Below, one piece after another: positions 35,091 to 44,085 of a DNA stretch of 64,000 bases. The stretch comes from Kitasatospora acidiphila (GTDB lineage Bacteria > Actinomycetota > Actinomycetes > Streptomycetales > Streptomycetaceae), in the NCBI RefSeq assembly GCF_006636205.1, contig NZ_VIGB01000003.1:7008501-7072500 (forward strand). Direction: 5' to 3'. A program made the translations under genes and the position numbers. The stretch's first letter is position 1, and each line of letters opens with the position of its first letter. The notes under the pieces were generated by a model. The model saw only the letters and a list, made by a program, of their open reading frames with translations. It did no database searches and had not been told where the DNA came from.

Positions 35091-36719
35091 ATGACTTCAG
35101 CCATACGACGCGCCCCCGGCCGACTCGCGACCCTGGGCTGTGCGGCCCTGGTGGCCACCACCCTGGCCGGCTGCGGCTCCGTCAACTCGATCACCGGCAG
35201 CGGCAGTAGCAGTTCCGGCCCGATCACCCTGGGCACCACCGACAGCATCGCCGTCCTCGACCCGGCCGGTGCCTACGACCTGGGCTCCTGGATGATCCTG
35301 GAGAACACCTTCCAGGGCCTGCTGCGGTTCCCGGCCGGCGCCACCACCCCGGTCCCGGACGCGGCGCAGTCCTGCCAGTTCACCGGCGCCGACGCGATGA
35401 CCTACGACTGCGTGCTGCGCCAGGGCCTGACGTTCTCCAACGGGCACCCGCTGACCGCCGCCGACGTGGTGTTCTCGATCAACCGGATGAAGCAGATCAA
35501 GGACGTGAACGGGCCGTCCTCGCTCTTCGACAGCGTGAAGTCGGTCGAGGCCAAGAGCGACAGCGAGGTGGTCTTCCACCTCTCCGAGGCCGACGCGGTG
35601 CTCCCGGACAAGCTGGCCAGCGCGGCCGGTTCGATCGTCGACCACCAGGTCTTCCCGGCCGACCACGAGCTGCCCAACAGCCAGCTGATCGGCTCCGGCC
35701 CCTTCGCCATCGACTCGGTCGACGAGGCATCAGGCAACGGCGGGGTCAAGGAGATCAGCAAGATCAGCCTCTCCGCCAACGCCAAGTACAAGGGCGACCA
35801 GACGGTCCAGAACAAGAAGTTCGACGTCCGCTTCTACGGCAAGCCCGACCAACTGAAGACCGCCCTGGACAAGGGCGACGTCGACCTCACCGACAACAGC
35901 CTGGACCCCAACGTCTCCGCCCAGCTGCTCACCAACCAGCAGAGCGGCGGCAAGGGCGACATCCACGTCACCCAGACCGACAGCAGCGACACCCGGTTCC
36001 TGGTGTTCAACACCAAGGACCAGACCGTCGGCCAGCAGGCCGTCCGGCAGGCGGTCGCCCAGCTGATCGACCGCCAGGCGCTCGCCCGCGACGTCTACGC
36101 GCACACCGTGCAGCCGCTCTACTCGGTGGTCCCGGCCGGCATCGCCGGCCACAACACCGCCTTCTTCGACAAGTACAACGACCCCGACGTCACCAAGGCC
36201 AAGCAACTCCTGGCGGCCGCCAAGATCCCGACGCCGGTCAAGTTCAGCCTCACCTGGTCCCGTGCCCGCGCCCAGGGCGCCGAGGGCGCCGAGCTCAAGA
36301 AGCAGCTGGAGGCCAGCGGCCTGTTCCAGGTGACGGTCAACGAGGAGTCGGACTGGAGCAACTTCAAGAAGGGCTGGGCGGACGGCAGTTACCAGGCCTA
36401 CACGGTCGGCTGGAGCGCCGACTACCCGGACCCGGACGACTTCGTGGTGCCGCTGGTAACCAGCGGCGGCGCCTTCCACAACGGCTTCGACGACCAGCAG
36501 ATCGACCAGAAGCTGGTGCCCGAGACGCTGCACGAGACCGACCGCTCGCAGGCCGCCACCACCTTCGGCGCGATCCAGACCGAGCTGGCCGTCCAGGTGC
36601 CGATGGTGCCGCTCTTCCAGGAGAAGTCGTTCTTCGCCTACCACGCCAACATCACCGGCGTGGAGAACACCACGGACTCCACCGGCGTCTTCCGGTTCGG
36701 CGAGATCGGCCGCCACTGA
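35091..36719 (+). CDS. ABC transporter substrate-binding lipoprotein, family 5 (peptide type)
   Basis: The 542-residue protein starts at ATG 35091 (GAAGGA upstream), with a lipoprotein signal ending in LVATTLAGCGS, so Cys is lipidated and the protein is tethered outside the membrane. The family 5 binding domain is clear: GTTDSIAVLDPAGAYDLGSW, LRQGLTFSNGHPLTAADVVFSINRM, VRQAVAQLIDRQALARDV and VGWSADYPDPDDFVVPL. These bind oligopeptides or nickel chelates. No permease or ATPase genes adjoin it, so its partners are elsewhere. A bidirectional terminator follows. Confidence 0.92.
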   Translation: MTSAIRRAPGRLATLGCAALVATTLAGCGSVNSITGSGSSSSGPITLGTTDSIAVLDPAGAYDLGSWMILENTFQGLLRFPAGATTPVPDAAQSCQFTGADAMTYDCVLRQGLTFSNGHPLTAADVVFSINRMKQIKDVNGPSSLFDSVKSVEAKSDSEVVFHLSEADAVLPDKLASAAGSIVDHQVFPADHELPNSQLIGSGPFAIDSVDEASGNGGVKEISKISLSANAKYKGDQTVQNKKFDVRFYGKPDQLKTALDKGDVDLTDNSLDPNVSAQLLTNQQSGGKGDIHVTQTDSSDTRFLVFNTKDQTVGQQAVRQAVAQLIDRQALARDVYAHTVQPLYSVVPAGIAGHNTAFFDKYNDPDVTKAKQLLAAAKIPTPVKFSLTWSRARAQGAEGAELKKQLEASGLFQVTVNEESDWSNFKKGWADGSYQAYTVGWSADYPDPDDFVVPLVTSGGAFHNGFDDQQIDQKLVPETLHETDRSQAATTFGAIQTELAVQVPMVPLFQEKSFFAYHANITGVENTTDSTGVFRFGEIGRH

Positions 36720-36748
36720 CACTGCGCCGGTCACAAGGCCGGTAGCAA

Positions 36749-36780
36749 GAGGGTCCGTCCGGATGCCCGGACGGACCCTC
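36749..36780. terminator. Bidirectional terminator between convergent genes
   Basis: A 14-bp perfect stem (GAGGGTCCGTCCGG) with ATGC loop sits 29 bases after the binding-protein gene and 17 bases from the response-regulator stop. Confidence 0.85.
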
Positions 36781-36797
36781 GACGCGGCTTTACGGGA

Positions 36798-37469
36798 TCA
36801 CATCGCGCCCGGCCGCACCAGCCCGCTCTCATAGGCGAACACCGCCGCCTGCACCCGGTCACGCAGCCCCAACTTGGTGAGCACGTGCCCGACATGGGTC
36901 TTCACCGTGGTCTCGGAGACGAACAGCTCGGCGGCGATCTCCGCGTTGGACAGCCCCTTGGCGACCAGCCGCAGCACCTCCATCTCCCGCTCGGTCAGCG
37001 CGCCGAGCGCGGGGGAGGGCGCCTCGTCCCCGGACGGCAGTCTGGTGGCGTACATGTCCAGCAGCCGGCGGGTGATCGACGGCGCCAGCATCGCCGCGCC
37101 GTCCGCCACCACCCGGATCGCCTGCACCAGCTCCTCGGCCGGTACGTCCTTCAGCAGGAAGCCGCTGGCTCCGGCCCGCAGCGCCTCCACCACGTACTCG
37201 TCCAGGTCGAAGGTGGTCAGCACCAGCACCTTCACCGGACCGTCCCGCCCCGGGCCGGCGATCCGGCGGGTCGCCTCCACGCCGTCCATCCGCGGCATCC
37301 GGATGTCCATCAGCACCACGTCCGGCTGCAGCGCCCGCACCTGCTCCAGCGCCTGCTGGCCGTCGCCGGCCTCGCCCACCACCACCAGATCGCTCTCCGC
37401 CTCCAGGATCATCCGGAAACCGGTGCGCAGCAGCGGCTGGTCGTCGACCAGCAGCACTCGGATCGTCAC
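36798..37469 (-). CDS. NarL/FixJ-family response regulator (orphan)
   Basis: The 223-residue protein has a receiver domain (VLLVDDQPLLRTGFRMILE; phospho-acceptor Asp in VVLMDIRMPRMDGVEAT; LTTFDLDEYVVEALRAGASGFLLKD) and a LuxR-type helix-turn-helix (LTEREMEVLRLVAKGLSNAEI, SETTVKTHVGHVLTKLGL). No histidine kinase lies in the neighbourhood. Its GTG start overlaps or abuts the stop of the RecB-type gene upstream (TAGGTG), which suggests coupled translation of a nuclease and a regulator. Confidence 0.93.
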   Translation of the reverse strand: MTIRVLLVDDQPLLRTGFRMILEAESDLVVVGEAGDGQQALEQVRALQPDVVLMDIRMPRMDGVEATRRIAGPGRDGPVKVLVLTTFDLDEYVVEALRAGASGFLLKDVPAEELVQAIRVVADGAAMLAPSITRRLLDMYATRLPSGDEAPSPALGALTEREMEVLRLVAKGLSNAEIAAELFVSETTVKTHVGHVLTKLGLRDRVQAAVFAYESGLVRPGAM

Positions 37470-38402
37470 CTAAGACTCCTTGCTCGACATGCTCGTCACG
37501 GTCTTCTGCAGGGGGAGCGGGTACGGCGGCGGAGTCCCCCCGAACTCCGGGCAGCTCTTCTGATGGTCGCACCAGTCGCACAGCCGGTTGCGGGTGGCCG
37601 GGAACTCGCCGGTGGCCACCGCCCGGCAGATCGCCTCCCACAGTGCCAGCAGCTTGCGCTCCACCGAGCGCAGATCCGCCTCGTCCGGGTCGTAGGTCAC
37701 CACCTCCCCGGCACCGCCCAGGTACACCAGCTGCAGCCGCTTGGGGATCACGCCCTTCCAGCGCCACACCACCAGGGCGTAGAACTTCATCTGGAACATC
37801 GCCTTGCCCTCGAAGTCCCGCGAGGGCGCCCGGCCGGTCTTGTAGTCCACCAGCCGCACCTCACCGGTGGGCGCCACGTCCACCCGGTCGATGTAGCCGC
37901 GCAGCTTCAGCCCCGAGTCCAGCACGGTCTCCACGTAGAGCTCCCGCTCCACCGGCTCCAGCCGGGTCGGGTCCTCCAGCCGGAACCAGTGGCCCAGCAG
38001 CTTCTCGGCGTCCCCCAGCCAGCGGGCCAGCGCCTCGCCGTCCAGACCCTCGGCATCCAGCGCCTCGGCGTCCGGGCCCTCGCCGTCCAGACCCTCGGCG
38101 TTCGCCGCGGCCGCCGGGAACAGCCCGGCCAGCTCCGGACGTTCACCCAGCAGGCGTTCCCACTGCGGGCGCAGCAGCGACAGCGCCCGGTCCGGGGTGC
38201 GCTCCACCGCCGGGTGGTCGAAGAGCCGCTCCAGCACGGCGTGCACCAAGGTCCCGCGCGTCGCCGCCGCGCTCGGCGGCTCCGGCAGGCGGTCGATCAC
38301 CCGCAGCCGGTAGAGCAGCGGGCAGGTCAGGAAGTCCCCGGCACGCGACGGGGACAGCCCGCTCGGCGGGAGGGCCGGACGGGCGGTGTCGGTCTGCTGC
38401 AT
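37470..38402 (-). CDS. RecB-family exonuclease with four-cysteine (Fe-S) signature
   Basis: The 310-residue protein has a PD-(D/E)xK nuclease core: SRAGDFLTCPLLYRLR, ATRGTLVHAVLERLFD, GYIDRVDVAPTGEVRLVDYKTGR and KFYALVVW. One cysteine in FLTCPLLY and three in LCDWCDHQKSCPEF form the pattern seen in AddB and Cas4, where they hold a [4Fe-4S] cluster. A repeat insert (AEGLDGEGPDAEALDAEGLDGEALA, shortened: three near-copies) lies in the middle. The family is widespread in actinobacteria and its role in repair is not well defined. The response regulator gene follows without a gap. Confidence 0.88.
   Translation of the reverse strand: MQQTDTARPALPPSGLSPSRAGDFLTCPLLYRLRVIDRLPEPPSAAATRGTLVHAVLERLFDHPAVERTPDRALSLLRPQWERLLGERPELAGLFPAAAANAEGLDGEGPDAEALDAEGLDGEALARWLGDAEKLLGHWFRLEDPTRLEPVERELYVETVLDSGLKLRGYIDRVDVAPTGEVRLVDYKTGRAPSRDFEGKAMFQMKFYALVVWRWKGVIPKRLQLVYLGGAGEVVTYDPDEADLRSVERKLLALWEAICRAVATGEFPATRNRLCDWCDHQKSCPEFGGTPPPYPLPLQKTVTSMSSKES
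38040..38105. repeat. 18-bp tandem repeat inside the RecB-type gene
   Basis: Three to four in-frame copies of about 18 bp around CCCTCGGCATCCAGCGCC encode acidic AEGLDG/AEALDA units in a loop of the nuclease. Confidence 0.65.
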
Positions 38403-38608
38403 GCCCCGACCCTATGGGGTCCGGCTGCCATCCGGCTCACAGCCCGCTCACAGCGAGGCCGACGCCGGAACTGGGTAGGACTTCGGCAGGGGGTCTCCGA
38501 CATCCCTGGACGCCATCACGTAGCGTTCGAGTACGGCACGTAGCGTTCGGGAGCAGAGTGGCCGACAAGACGGAACCCAGCGGGGACCACACGACCGGTG
38601 AAGGGGCC

Positions 38609-39865
38609 ATGGTGAGCGACACCACGGGGCAGCAGACCTCCCAGGAGCCACCGCCGCAGCCCGGCGGCCCCGGACACGACCACCGGCCCGGTGGCCCGAG
38701 CGGCCCCGGCGGCCCCGGACACGGCCACCGGCCCGGTGGCGGCATCCTGATGGGCCGGCCGTTCGGCGTGCCGATCTACGTCGGCCCGTCCTGGTTCCTG
38801 ATCGCCGCGCTGATCACCTGGCTGTTCGGCCGGCAGCTCGCCGACGTCCTCCCCGACCTCGGCTACACCCGCTACCTGATCGCCTTCTCCTTCGCCGTCG
38901 CCTTCTACGGCTCCGTGCTGATCCACGAGCTCGCCCACACCCTGGTCGCCCTGCGCTACCGGCTCGGCGTCCGCAGGATCCAGCTGCAGTTCTTCGGCGG
39001 CGTCTCCGAGATCGAGAAGGAGGCCGAGACCCCCGGCCGGGAGTTCTGGCTCGCCTTCGTCGGCCCGCTGCTCTCGCTGGCCATCGGCGGCATCTGCTGG
39101 CTGCTCACCGGCCTGGTCCGGTTCGACACCGTGCCGGGGGTGCTGCTCGCCGGCCTCACCGTGGCCAACCTGGTGGTCGCCGTCTTCAACCTGCTGCCCG
39201 GCCTGCCGCTGGACGGCGGCCGGATGCTGCGCGCCGTGGTGTGGGGCGTCACCGGGCGGCCGATGACCGGCACCGTCGCCGCCGCCTGGAGCGGCCGGGT
39301 CCTCGCCCTGGTGGTGCTCTTCGGCCTGCCGCTCTGGGGCAACGCCCAGCACGGCAGCCGGCCCGGCACCGGCGAGTCACTGCTGAACACCAGCCTGGCC
39401 GCGGTCCTCGCGGTGGTGATCTGGAGCGGCGCCGGCACCGCCGTCCGCAACGCCCGGCTCAAGGAGGCGCTGCCCCGGCTGGGCGTGCGCGACCTCACCC
39501 GGCGCGCCGTGCAGGTCACCGCCGACACCCCGCTCGGCGAGGCGCTGCGCCGCGCCCGCGAGGCCCAGGCCGGCGCCGTGGTGATCAGCGACGGCCACGG
39601 CGACCCGATCGCCCTGGTCAAGGAGGCGGCCGTGCTCCAGGTGCCGGAACACCGCCGCCCCTGGGTGGCCGCCGGCGCCCTGGCCCGCACCCTGGAACCC
39701 GGCCTGCGGCTCGCCGTCGACCTGGACGGCGAACAACTGCTCGCCGCCCTGCGGACCACCCCCGCCAGCGAGTACCTGGTGGTCAACCCGGACGGCGGCG
39801 TCTACGGGGTGCTGGCCGTCGCCGACGTGGAGCGCCGGCTCAGCGCCGTGCTCAGCCGCCACTGA
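38609..39865 (+). CDS. Site-2 protease family (M50) metalloprotease with CBS domains
   Basis: This 418-residue membrane protease has the zinc motif VLIHELAHTLVALRYRLGV and the second motif NLLPGLPLDGGRMLRAVVWG, both within hydrophobic segments, so it cleaves inside the membrane. After the membrane part come two CBS-like repeats (VRDLTRRAVQVTADTPLGEALRRAREAQ; ASEYLVVNPDGGVYGVLAVADV), which may sense nucleotides. The N-terminus is a Gly/Pro/His-rich cytoplasmic tail. ATG 38609 is used; an in-frame GTG at 38558 with GGGAGCAGA is an equally possible start, adding 17 residues. Confidence 0.9.
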   Translation: MVSDTTGQQTSQEPPPQPGGPGHDHRPGGPSGPGGPGHGHRPGGGILMGRPFGVPIYVGPSWFLIAALITWLFGRQLADVLPDLGYTRYLIAFSFAVAFYGSVLIHELAHTLVALRYRLGVRRIQLQFFGGVSEIEKEAETPGREFWLAFVGPLLSLAIGGICWLLTGLVRFDTVPGVLLAGLTVANLVVAVFNLLPGLPLDGGRMLRAVVWGVTGRPMTGTVAAAWSGRVLALVVLFGLPLWGNAQHGSRPGTGESLLNTSLAAVLAVVIWSGAGTAVRNARLKEALPRLGVRDLTRRAVQVTADTPLGEALRRAREAQAGAVVISDGHGDPIALVKEAAVLQVPEHRRPWVAAGALARTLEPGLRLAVDLDGEQLLAALRTTPASEYLVVNPDGGVYGVLAVADVERRLSAVLSRH

Positions 39866-39914
39866 CCATGGCAGTGGTCCGGGACGGCACCCGGTTCGCT
39901 ATAGGATTGTCCGC

Positions 39915-40871
39915 ATGTCCGAACCGACCGGTGCCACCCGCAGGCGGGGGCCATTCAAGGTCGGGGACCAGGTTCAGCTGACCGACCCCAAGGGCCGTCA
40001 CTACACGTTCACGCTCGAAGCCGGGAAGAACTACCACACCCACAAGGGTGCGTTCCCGCACGACGAACTGATCGGCGCCCCCGAGGGCACCGTCGTTCGC
40101 ACCACGGGAAACGTGCCCTACCTCGCGCTGCGACCCCTGCTCCCCGACTACGTCCTGTCCATGCCGCGCGGTGCGGCCGTCATCTACCCCAAGGACGCGG
40201 GGCAGATCCTGGCCATGGCCGACATCTTCGCCGGCGCCCGGGTGGTCGAGGCCGGCGTCGGCTCCGGCGCGCTCTCGACCTACCTGCTGCGCGCCGTCGG
40301 CGACACCGGCCTGCTCGCCTCCTACGAGCGCCGCCAGGACTTCGCGGACATCGCCCGGGGCAACGTCGAGCGCTACTTCGGCGGCCCGCACCCGGCCTGG
40401 AAGCTCACCGTCGGTGACCTCCAGGACAACCTGGTCGAGACCGACGTCGACCGGGTCATCCTCGACATGCTGGCCCCCTGGGAGTGCCTCGACGTCGCCG
40501 CCAAGGCGCTCGTCCCCGGCGGTCTGATCTGCTGCTACGTGGCCACCACCACGCAGCTGTCGCGCACCGTCGAGGCCCTGCGCGAGCACGGCGCCTTCAA
40601 CGAGCCGCAGGCCTGGGAGACCATGGTCCGCACCTGGCACCTCGAAGGCCTCGCGGTCCGGCCCGACCACCGCATGATCGGCCACACCGGCTTCCTGCTC
40701 ACCGCCCGCCGGCTCGCCGACGGCGTCGAGCCGCCGATGCGCCAGCGCCGCCCCGCCAAGGGCGCCTACGGCGAGGACTTCGACAACGACAAGCCGAAGC
40801 TCAGCCTGGCCGAGCGCGCCGCCGCCCGGGCCGCCGCCAAGGCCGCCACTCCGGTCATCGACCAGGACTGA
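39915..40871 (+). CDS. trmI: tRNA (adenine58-N1)-methyltransferase
   Basis: TrmI methylates N1 of adenine 58 in the tRNA T-loop, using S-adenosylmethionine. The 318-residue protein has the N-terminal domain FKVGDQVQLTDPKGRHYTFTLE, the family motif IYPKDAGQILAMADIFAGARVVEAGVGSGALS (cofactor loop EAGVGSGALS), the acid in LASYERRQDF, and RVILDMLAPWECLDVAAKAL. Length fits bacterial TrmI plus a basic/alanine-rich C-terminal extension. It is the last gene before a clear terminator. Confidence 0.93.
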   Translation: MSEPTGATRRRGPFKVGDQVQLTDPKGRHYTFTLEAGKNYHTHKGAFPHDELIGAPEGTVVRTTGNVPYLALRPLLPDYVLSMPRGAAVIYPKDAGQILAMADIFAGARVVEAGVGSGALSTYLLRAVGDTGLLASYERRQDFADIARGNVERYFGGPHPAWKLTVGDLQDNLVETDVDRVILDMLAPWECLDVAAKALVPGGLICCYVATTTQLSRTVEALREHGAFNEPQAWETMVRTWHLEGLAVRPDHRMIGHTGFLLTARRLADGVEPPMRQRRPAKGAYGEDFDNDKPKLSLAERAAARAAAKAATPVIDQD

Positions 40872-40886
40872 ACCCCGCCGGTTCAC

Positions 40887-40919
40887 CTGAAGGCCCATCG
40901 GAATCCGATGGGCCTTCAG
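40887..40919 (+). terminator. Terminator after trmI
   Basis: CTGAAGGCCCATCG pairs with CGATGGGCCTTCAG over 14 bp around GAATC, 16 bases after the stop codon. Confidence 0.85.
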
Positions 40920-41018
40920 CGTGTCCGGGTCTGTGCGAGTCGCATTCGTACGCACTGCCACTGATGTGCGACGATGCTCCCCACACGCAGACACCCCGGC
41001 CGGTGGAGGGGACCTCTT

Positions 41019-41627
41019 TTGCCCAACGCAGCGGACGTCGTGAGCCACACCTCCCAGTCCGGGCCGGCGGCCCGCTCGGGTTCCTGGCGCTGGCTCGCGG
41101 TCGCGGCCGGCTGCGCCGCCCTGGTGACCGGCACCATGGCCGCCGCCCCCAGCGCGCACCTGGGCGCCGCGGCGCCCGGCCCCGCCGCCGGCAACGGCAC
41201 CCCCACGGCGCTGCCCGCGGCCGCCGCCCCCGACGCCGCCAAGGCCGCCCTGCCGCTCGACTGCGGACCGCTGCCCACCACCGTCACCCTCAGCTTCGCC
41301 GCCGACCTCGGCGACGGCACCCCCGCCACCATCGCGGCCGCCCACTGCGCGGCCGGCGCCGGTGCCGCCCCCGACGGCGTCTTCGCCATCACCGCCGGCC
41401 CCGGCGGCACCCTCCAGGTGCACGACGTCCTGCTCGACTGGCACCAGGGCTACACCGTCACCCGGCTCGCCCTGCGCGCCGACGGCACCATCACCGCCCA
41501 GGCCCGCGGCTACTCCAGCGCCGACGTACCGCGCTGCTGCCCGGACCTCGGAGTGGAACTCGACTGGGCCCGGCACGGCGCCGGCTTCACCCGCACCGAG
41601 CACAGCGTCCCGTCCACCACCACCTGA
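41019..41627 (+). CDS. Secreted or membrane-anchored hypothetical protein
   Basis: The best start is TTG 41019, with GGAGGGG seven bases upstream, giving 202 residues; GTG 41040 is an alternative. The N-terminus has a basic-hydrophobic signal (SWRWLAVAAGCAALVTGTMA) followed by an alanine/proline-rich linker. The exported domain has LDCGPLPTTVTLSFAADLGD, AAHCAAGAG, and VPRCCPDLGVELDWARHG, with four cysteines that may form disulfides. I do not recognise a family. It is alone between two terminated or convergent genes. Confidence 0.7.
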   Translation: MPNAADVVSHTSQSGPAARSGSWRWLAVAAGCAALVTGTMAAAPSAHLGAAAPGPAAGNGTPTALPAAAAPDAAKAALPLDCGPLPTTVTLSFAADLGDGTPATIAAAHCAAGAGAAPDGVFAITAGPGGTLQVHDVLLDWHQGYTVTRLALRADGTITAQARGYSSADVPRCCPDLGVELDWARHGAGFTRTEHSVPSTTT

Positions 41628-41669
41628 CGCAGTCCTGACGATCAGTCAGCAGTCGAACGGCGCCGGACG

Positions 41670-41972
41670 CTAGTCGGCGTCCGGGCCGTACACCTCCACC
41701 CGGTCGGACACCCGCCGCACGTGGATGCAGTCGCCCGGGCACTCCCGCGCCGAGTCCACGATGTCCTGAAGCAGCGTCAGCGGGACCGGCGCCGTCTCGC
41801 CCGGCTGCTGGCGCAACTCGTCGTCCTCGCCCTTCACATAGGCGAGCCCGTCGATGTCCAGCTCGAAGACCTCGGGCGCGTACTGCACACAGATACCGTC
41901 ACCGGTGCACAGGTCCTGATCGATCCACACCTCAAGCGGCTCGGCGGCATCCGCCCCACTGGTCACTGACAT
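41670..41972 (-). CDS. Ferredoxin, [3Fe-4S]-type
   Basis: The 100-residue protein has cysteines in LCTGDGICVQYAPEVFELD and ARECPGDCIHV. The position that carries a second cysteine in [4Fe-4S] ferredoxins holds Asp-Gly, which points to a three-iron cluster, as in actinobacterial ferredoxins that feed cytochromes P450. The region between is acidic. ATG 41972 (MSVTSGADAAEPLEVW) is preferred over the upstream in-frame ATG at 41990. It is divergent from the proteasomal ATPase gene. Confidence 0.9.
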   Translation of the reverse strand: MSVTSGADAAEPLEVWIDQDLCTGDGICVQYAPEVFELDIDGLAYVKGEDDELRQQPGETAPVPLTLLQDIVDSARECPGDCIHVRRVSDRVEVYGPDAD

Positions 41973-42131
41973 CGGTTCCTGCCTACACAACGGTCACGAT
42001 CGGGTATTGACTCGCTCGACCCTACCTCCCGGCCGCTTTCCGAGCGTGTGCGGTGGGTATCCACCTGCCAGAGGGGAAGCACACTCGGGTGAAGATCGGA
42101 CACACCCCTTCCGTCTTTCTTGATCTAGGGG

Positions 42132-42159
42132 TTTACACGACCCCTGGTACAGGTAGGGT
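42132..42159 (+). promoter_or_regulatory. Housekeeping-type promoter for arc
   Basis: TTTACA (42132-42137) and TAGGGT (42154-42159) are spaced by 16 bases and end 36 bases before the arc start. The pair fits the main sigma factor. Confidence 0.6.
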
Positions 42160-42195
42160 CTGGAAGCATCCCGCTCCCCGGAGGAGGTGAGGACC

Positions 42196-43962
42196 GTGGC
42201 AGCCCACGATGACGACTACAACCGCAGTGCCGGAAAGCCCGCCCGTGGTTCCGACGAGGCCGCACAGCTCTCGTACCTGGAGCAGGAGATCGCCGTGCTG
42301 CGTCGCAAGCTGGCCGAAGCCCCGCGCTCTTCGAGGGTCCTCGAGGACCGCATCGTCGAGCTCCAGACCAACCTGGCCGGCGTGACCGCCCAGAACGAGC
42401 GGCTCGTCGCCACCCTGCGCGAGGCCCGCGACCAGATCGTGGCCCTCAAGGAGGAAGTCGACCGGCTCGCCCAGCCCCCCGCCGGATTCGGCACCTTCCT
42501 CACCAAGAACGAGGACGGTACCGCCGACATCTTCACCGGGGGCCGCAAGCTCCGCGTCAACGTCAGCCCCACCATCGAGCTGGACGACCTCCAGCGCGGC
42601 CAGGAAGTGCTGCTCAACGAGGCGCTGAACGTCGTCGACGCCTTCGAGTTCGAATCCGTCGGCGAGCTGGTCACCCTCAAGGAGGTACTGGAGGACGGCG
42701 AACGCGCGCTGGTCACCGGGCACACCGACGAGGAGCGGGTGGTGCGGCTCGCCGAGCCGCTGCGCGGGATCACGCTGCGCCCCGGCGACGCCCTGCTGAT
42801 GGAGCCGCGCTCCGGCCACGTCTACGAGGTCGTGCCCAAGGCCGAGGTCGAGGAGCTCGTCCTCGAAGAGGTCCCGGACATCGACTACCGGCAGATCGGC
42901 GGCCTCGGCACCCAGATCGAGCAGATCCGCGACGCGGTCGAGCTGCCCTACCTGCACGCCGACCTCTTCAAGGAGTACGAGCTGCGCCCGCCCAAGGGCG
43001 TGCTGCTCTACGGTCCGCCCGGCTGCGGCAAGACGCTGATCGCCAAGGCGGTGGCCAACTCGCTCGCCAAGAAGGTCGCCGAGGTCACCGGGCAGCCGCA
43101 GGGCAAGAGCTACTTCCTCAATATCAAGGGCCCCGAGCTGCTCAACAAGTACGTCGGCGAGACCGAGCGGCAGATCCGCCTGGTCTTCCAGCGGGCGCGC
43201 GAGAAGGCCAGCGAGGGCACCCCGGTCATCGTCTTCTTCGACGAGATGGAGTCGCTCTTCCGCACCCGCGGCTCCGGCGTCAGCTCGGACGTGGAGAACA
43301 CCATCGTCCCCCAGCTGCTCGCCGAGATCGACGGTGTCGAGGGCCTGGAGAACGTCATCGTGATCGGCGCCTCCAACCGCGAGGACATGATCGACCCGGC
43401 GATCCTGCGGCCCGGACGTCTCGACGTCAAGATCAAGATCGAGCGCCCGGACGCCGAGGCCGCCAAGGACATCTTCTCCAAGTACCTGAAGAACTCGCTG
43501 CCGTTCCACCCCGACGACCTCAAGGAGCACGACGGCTCGCTGGACGCCACCGTCGCCGCCATGATCCAGTCGGTGGTCGAGCGGATGTACGGCGAGACCG
43601 AGGAGAACCGCTTCCTGGAGGTCACCTACGCCAACGGTGACAAGGAAGTCCTCTACTTCAAGGACTTCAACTCCGGCGCCATGATCCAGAACATCGTGGA
43701 CCGGGCCAAGAAGATGGCGATCAAGGACTTCCTCGACCACGGGCAGCGCGGCCTGCGCGTCTCCCACCTGCTCGCCGCCTGCGTGGACGAGTTCAAGGAG
43801 AACGAGGACCTGCCCAACACCACCAACCCGGACGACTGGGCCCGGATCTCCGGCAAGAAGGGCGAGCGGATCGTCTTCATCCGCACCCTGGTCACCGGCA
43901 AGCAGGGCGCCGAGTCCGGCCGTTCCATCGACACCGTGGCGAACACCGGGCAGTACCTCTAA
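42196..43962 (+). CDS. arc: Proteasome-associated AAA+ ATPase (ARC/Mpa)
   Basis: ARC forms the ring that recognises pupylated proteins, unfolds them and feeds them into the 20S proteasome. The 588-residue protein has an N-terminal coiled coil (SYLEQEIAVLRRKLAEAP...RLVATLREARDQIVAL) that binds Pup, two OB folds, and the AAA module with Walker A GPPGCGKT at 273-280, Walker B VIVFFDEMESLF and arginine finger region ILRPGRLDVKIKI. It ends in QYL, the motif that docks into the proteasome alpha ring. GTG 42196 is chosen because GAGGAGGTGAGG lies just upstream. Confidence 0.97.
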   Translation: MAAHDDDYNRSAGKPARGSDEAAQLSYLEQEIAVLRRKLAEAPRSSRVLEDRIVELQTNLAGVTAQNERLVATLREARDQIVALKEEVDRLAQPPAGFGTFLTKNEDGTADIFTGGRKLRVNVSPTIELDDLQRGQEVLLNEALNVVDAFEFESVGELVTLKEVLEDGERALVTGHTDEERVVRLAEPLRGITLRPGDALLMEPRSGHVYEVVPKAEVEELVLEEVPDIDYRQIGGLGTQIEQIRDAVELPYLHADLFKEYELRPPKGVLLYGPPGCGKTLIAKAVANSLAKKVAEVTGQPQGKSYFLNIKGPELLNKYVGETERQIRLVFQRAREKASEGTPVIVFFDEMESLFRTRGSGVSSDVENTIVPQLLAEIDGVEGLENVIVIGASNREDMIDPAILRPGRLDVKIKIERPDAEAAKDIFSKYLKNSLPFHPDDLKEHDGSLDATVAAMIQSVVERMYGETEENRFLEVTYANGDKEVLYFKDFNSGAMIQNIVDRAKKMAIKDFLDHGQRGLRVSHLLAACVDEFKENEDLPNTTNPDDWARISGKKGERIVFIRTLVTGKQGAESGRSIDTVANTGQYL

Positions 43963-43979
43963 CCCGCCGCCCGCACCAA

Positions 43980-44015
43980 CCGCGGCTGACGGCCCCGACG
44001 CTCCGTCAGCCGCGG
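43980..44015 (+). terminator. Terminator between arc and dop
   Basis: CCGCGGCTGACGG pairs perfectly with CCGTCAGCCGCGG over 13 bp with a 10-base loop, 17 bases after arc. Confidence 0.75.
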
Positions 44016-44085
44016 TGCCACCCCAGGGACGTCGGAGCCCCGCCACCCGGCGGGGCGACGGGCAGCACCGGGCAAGGAGGGCCGG

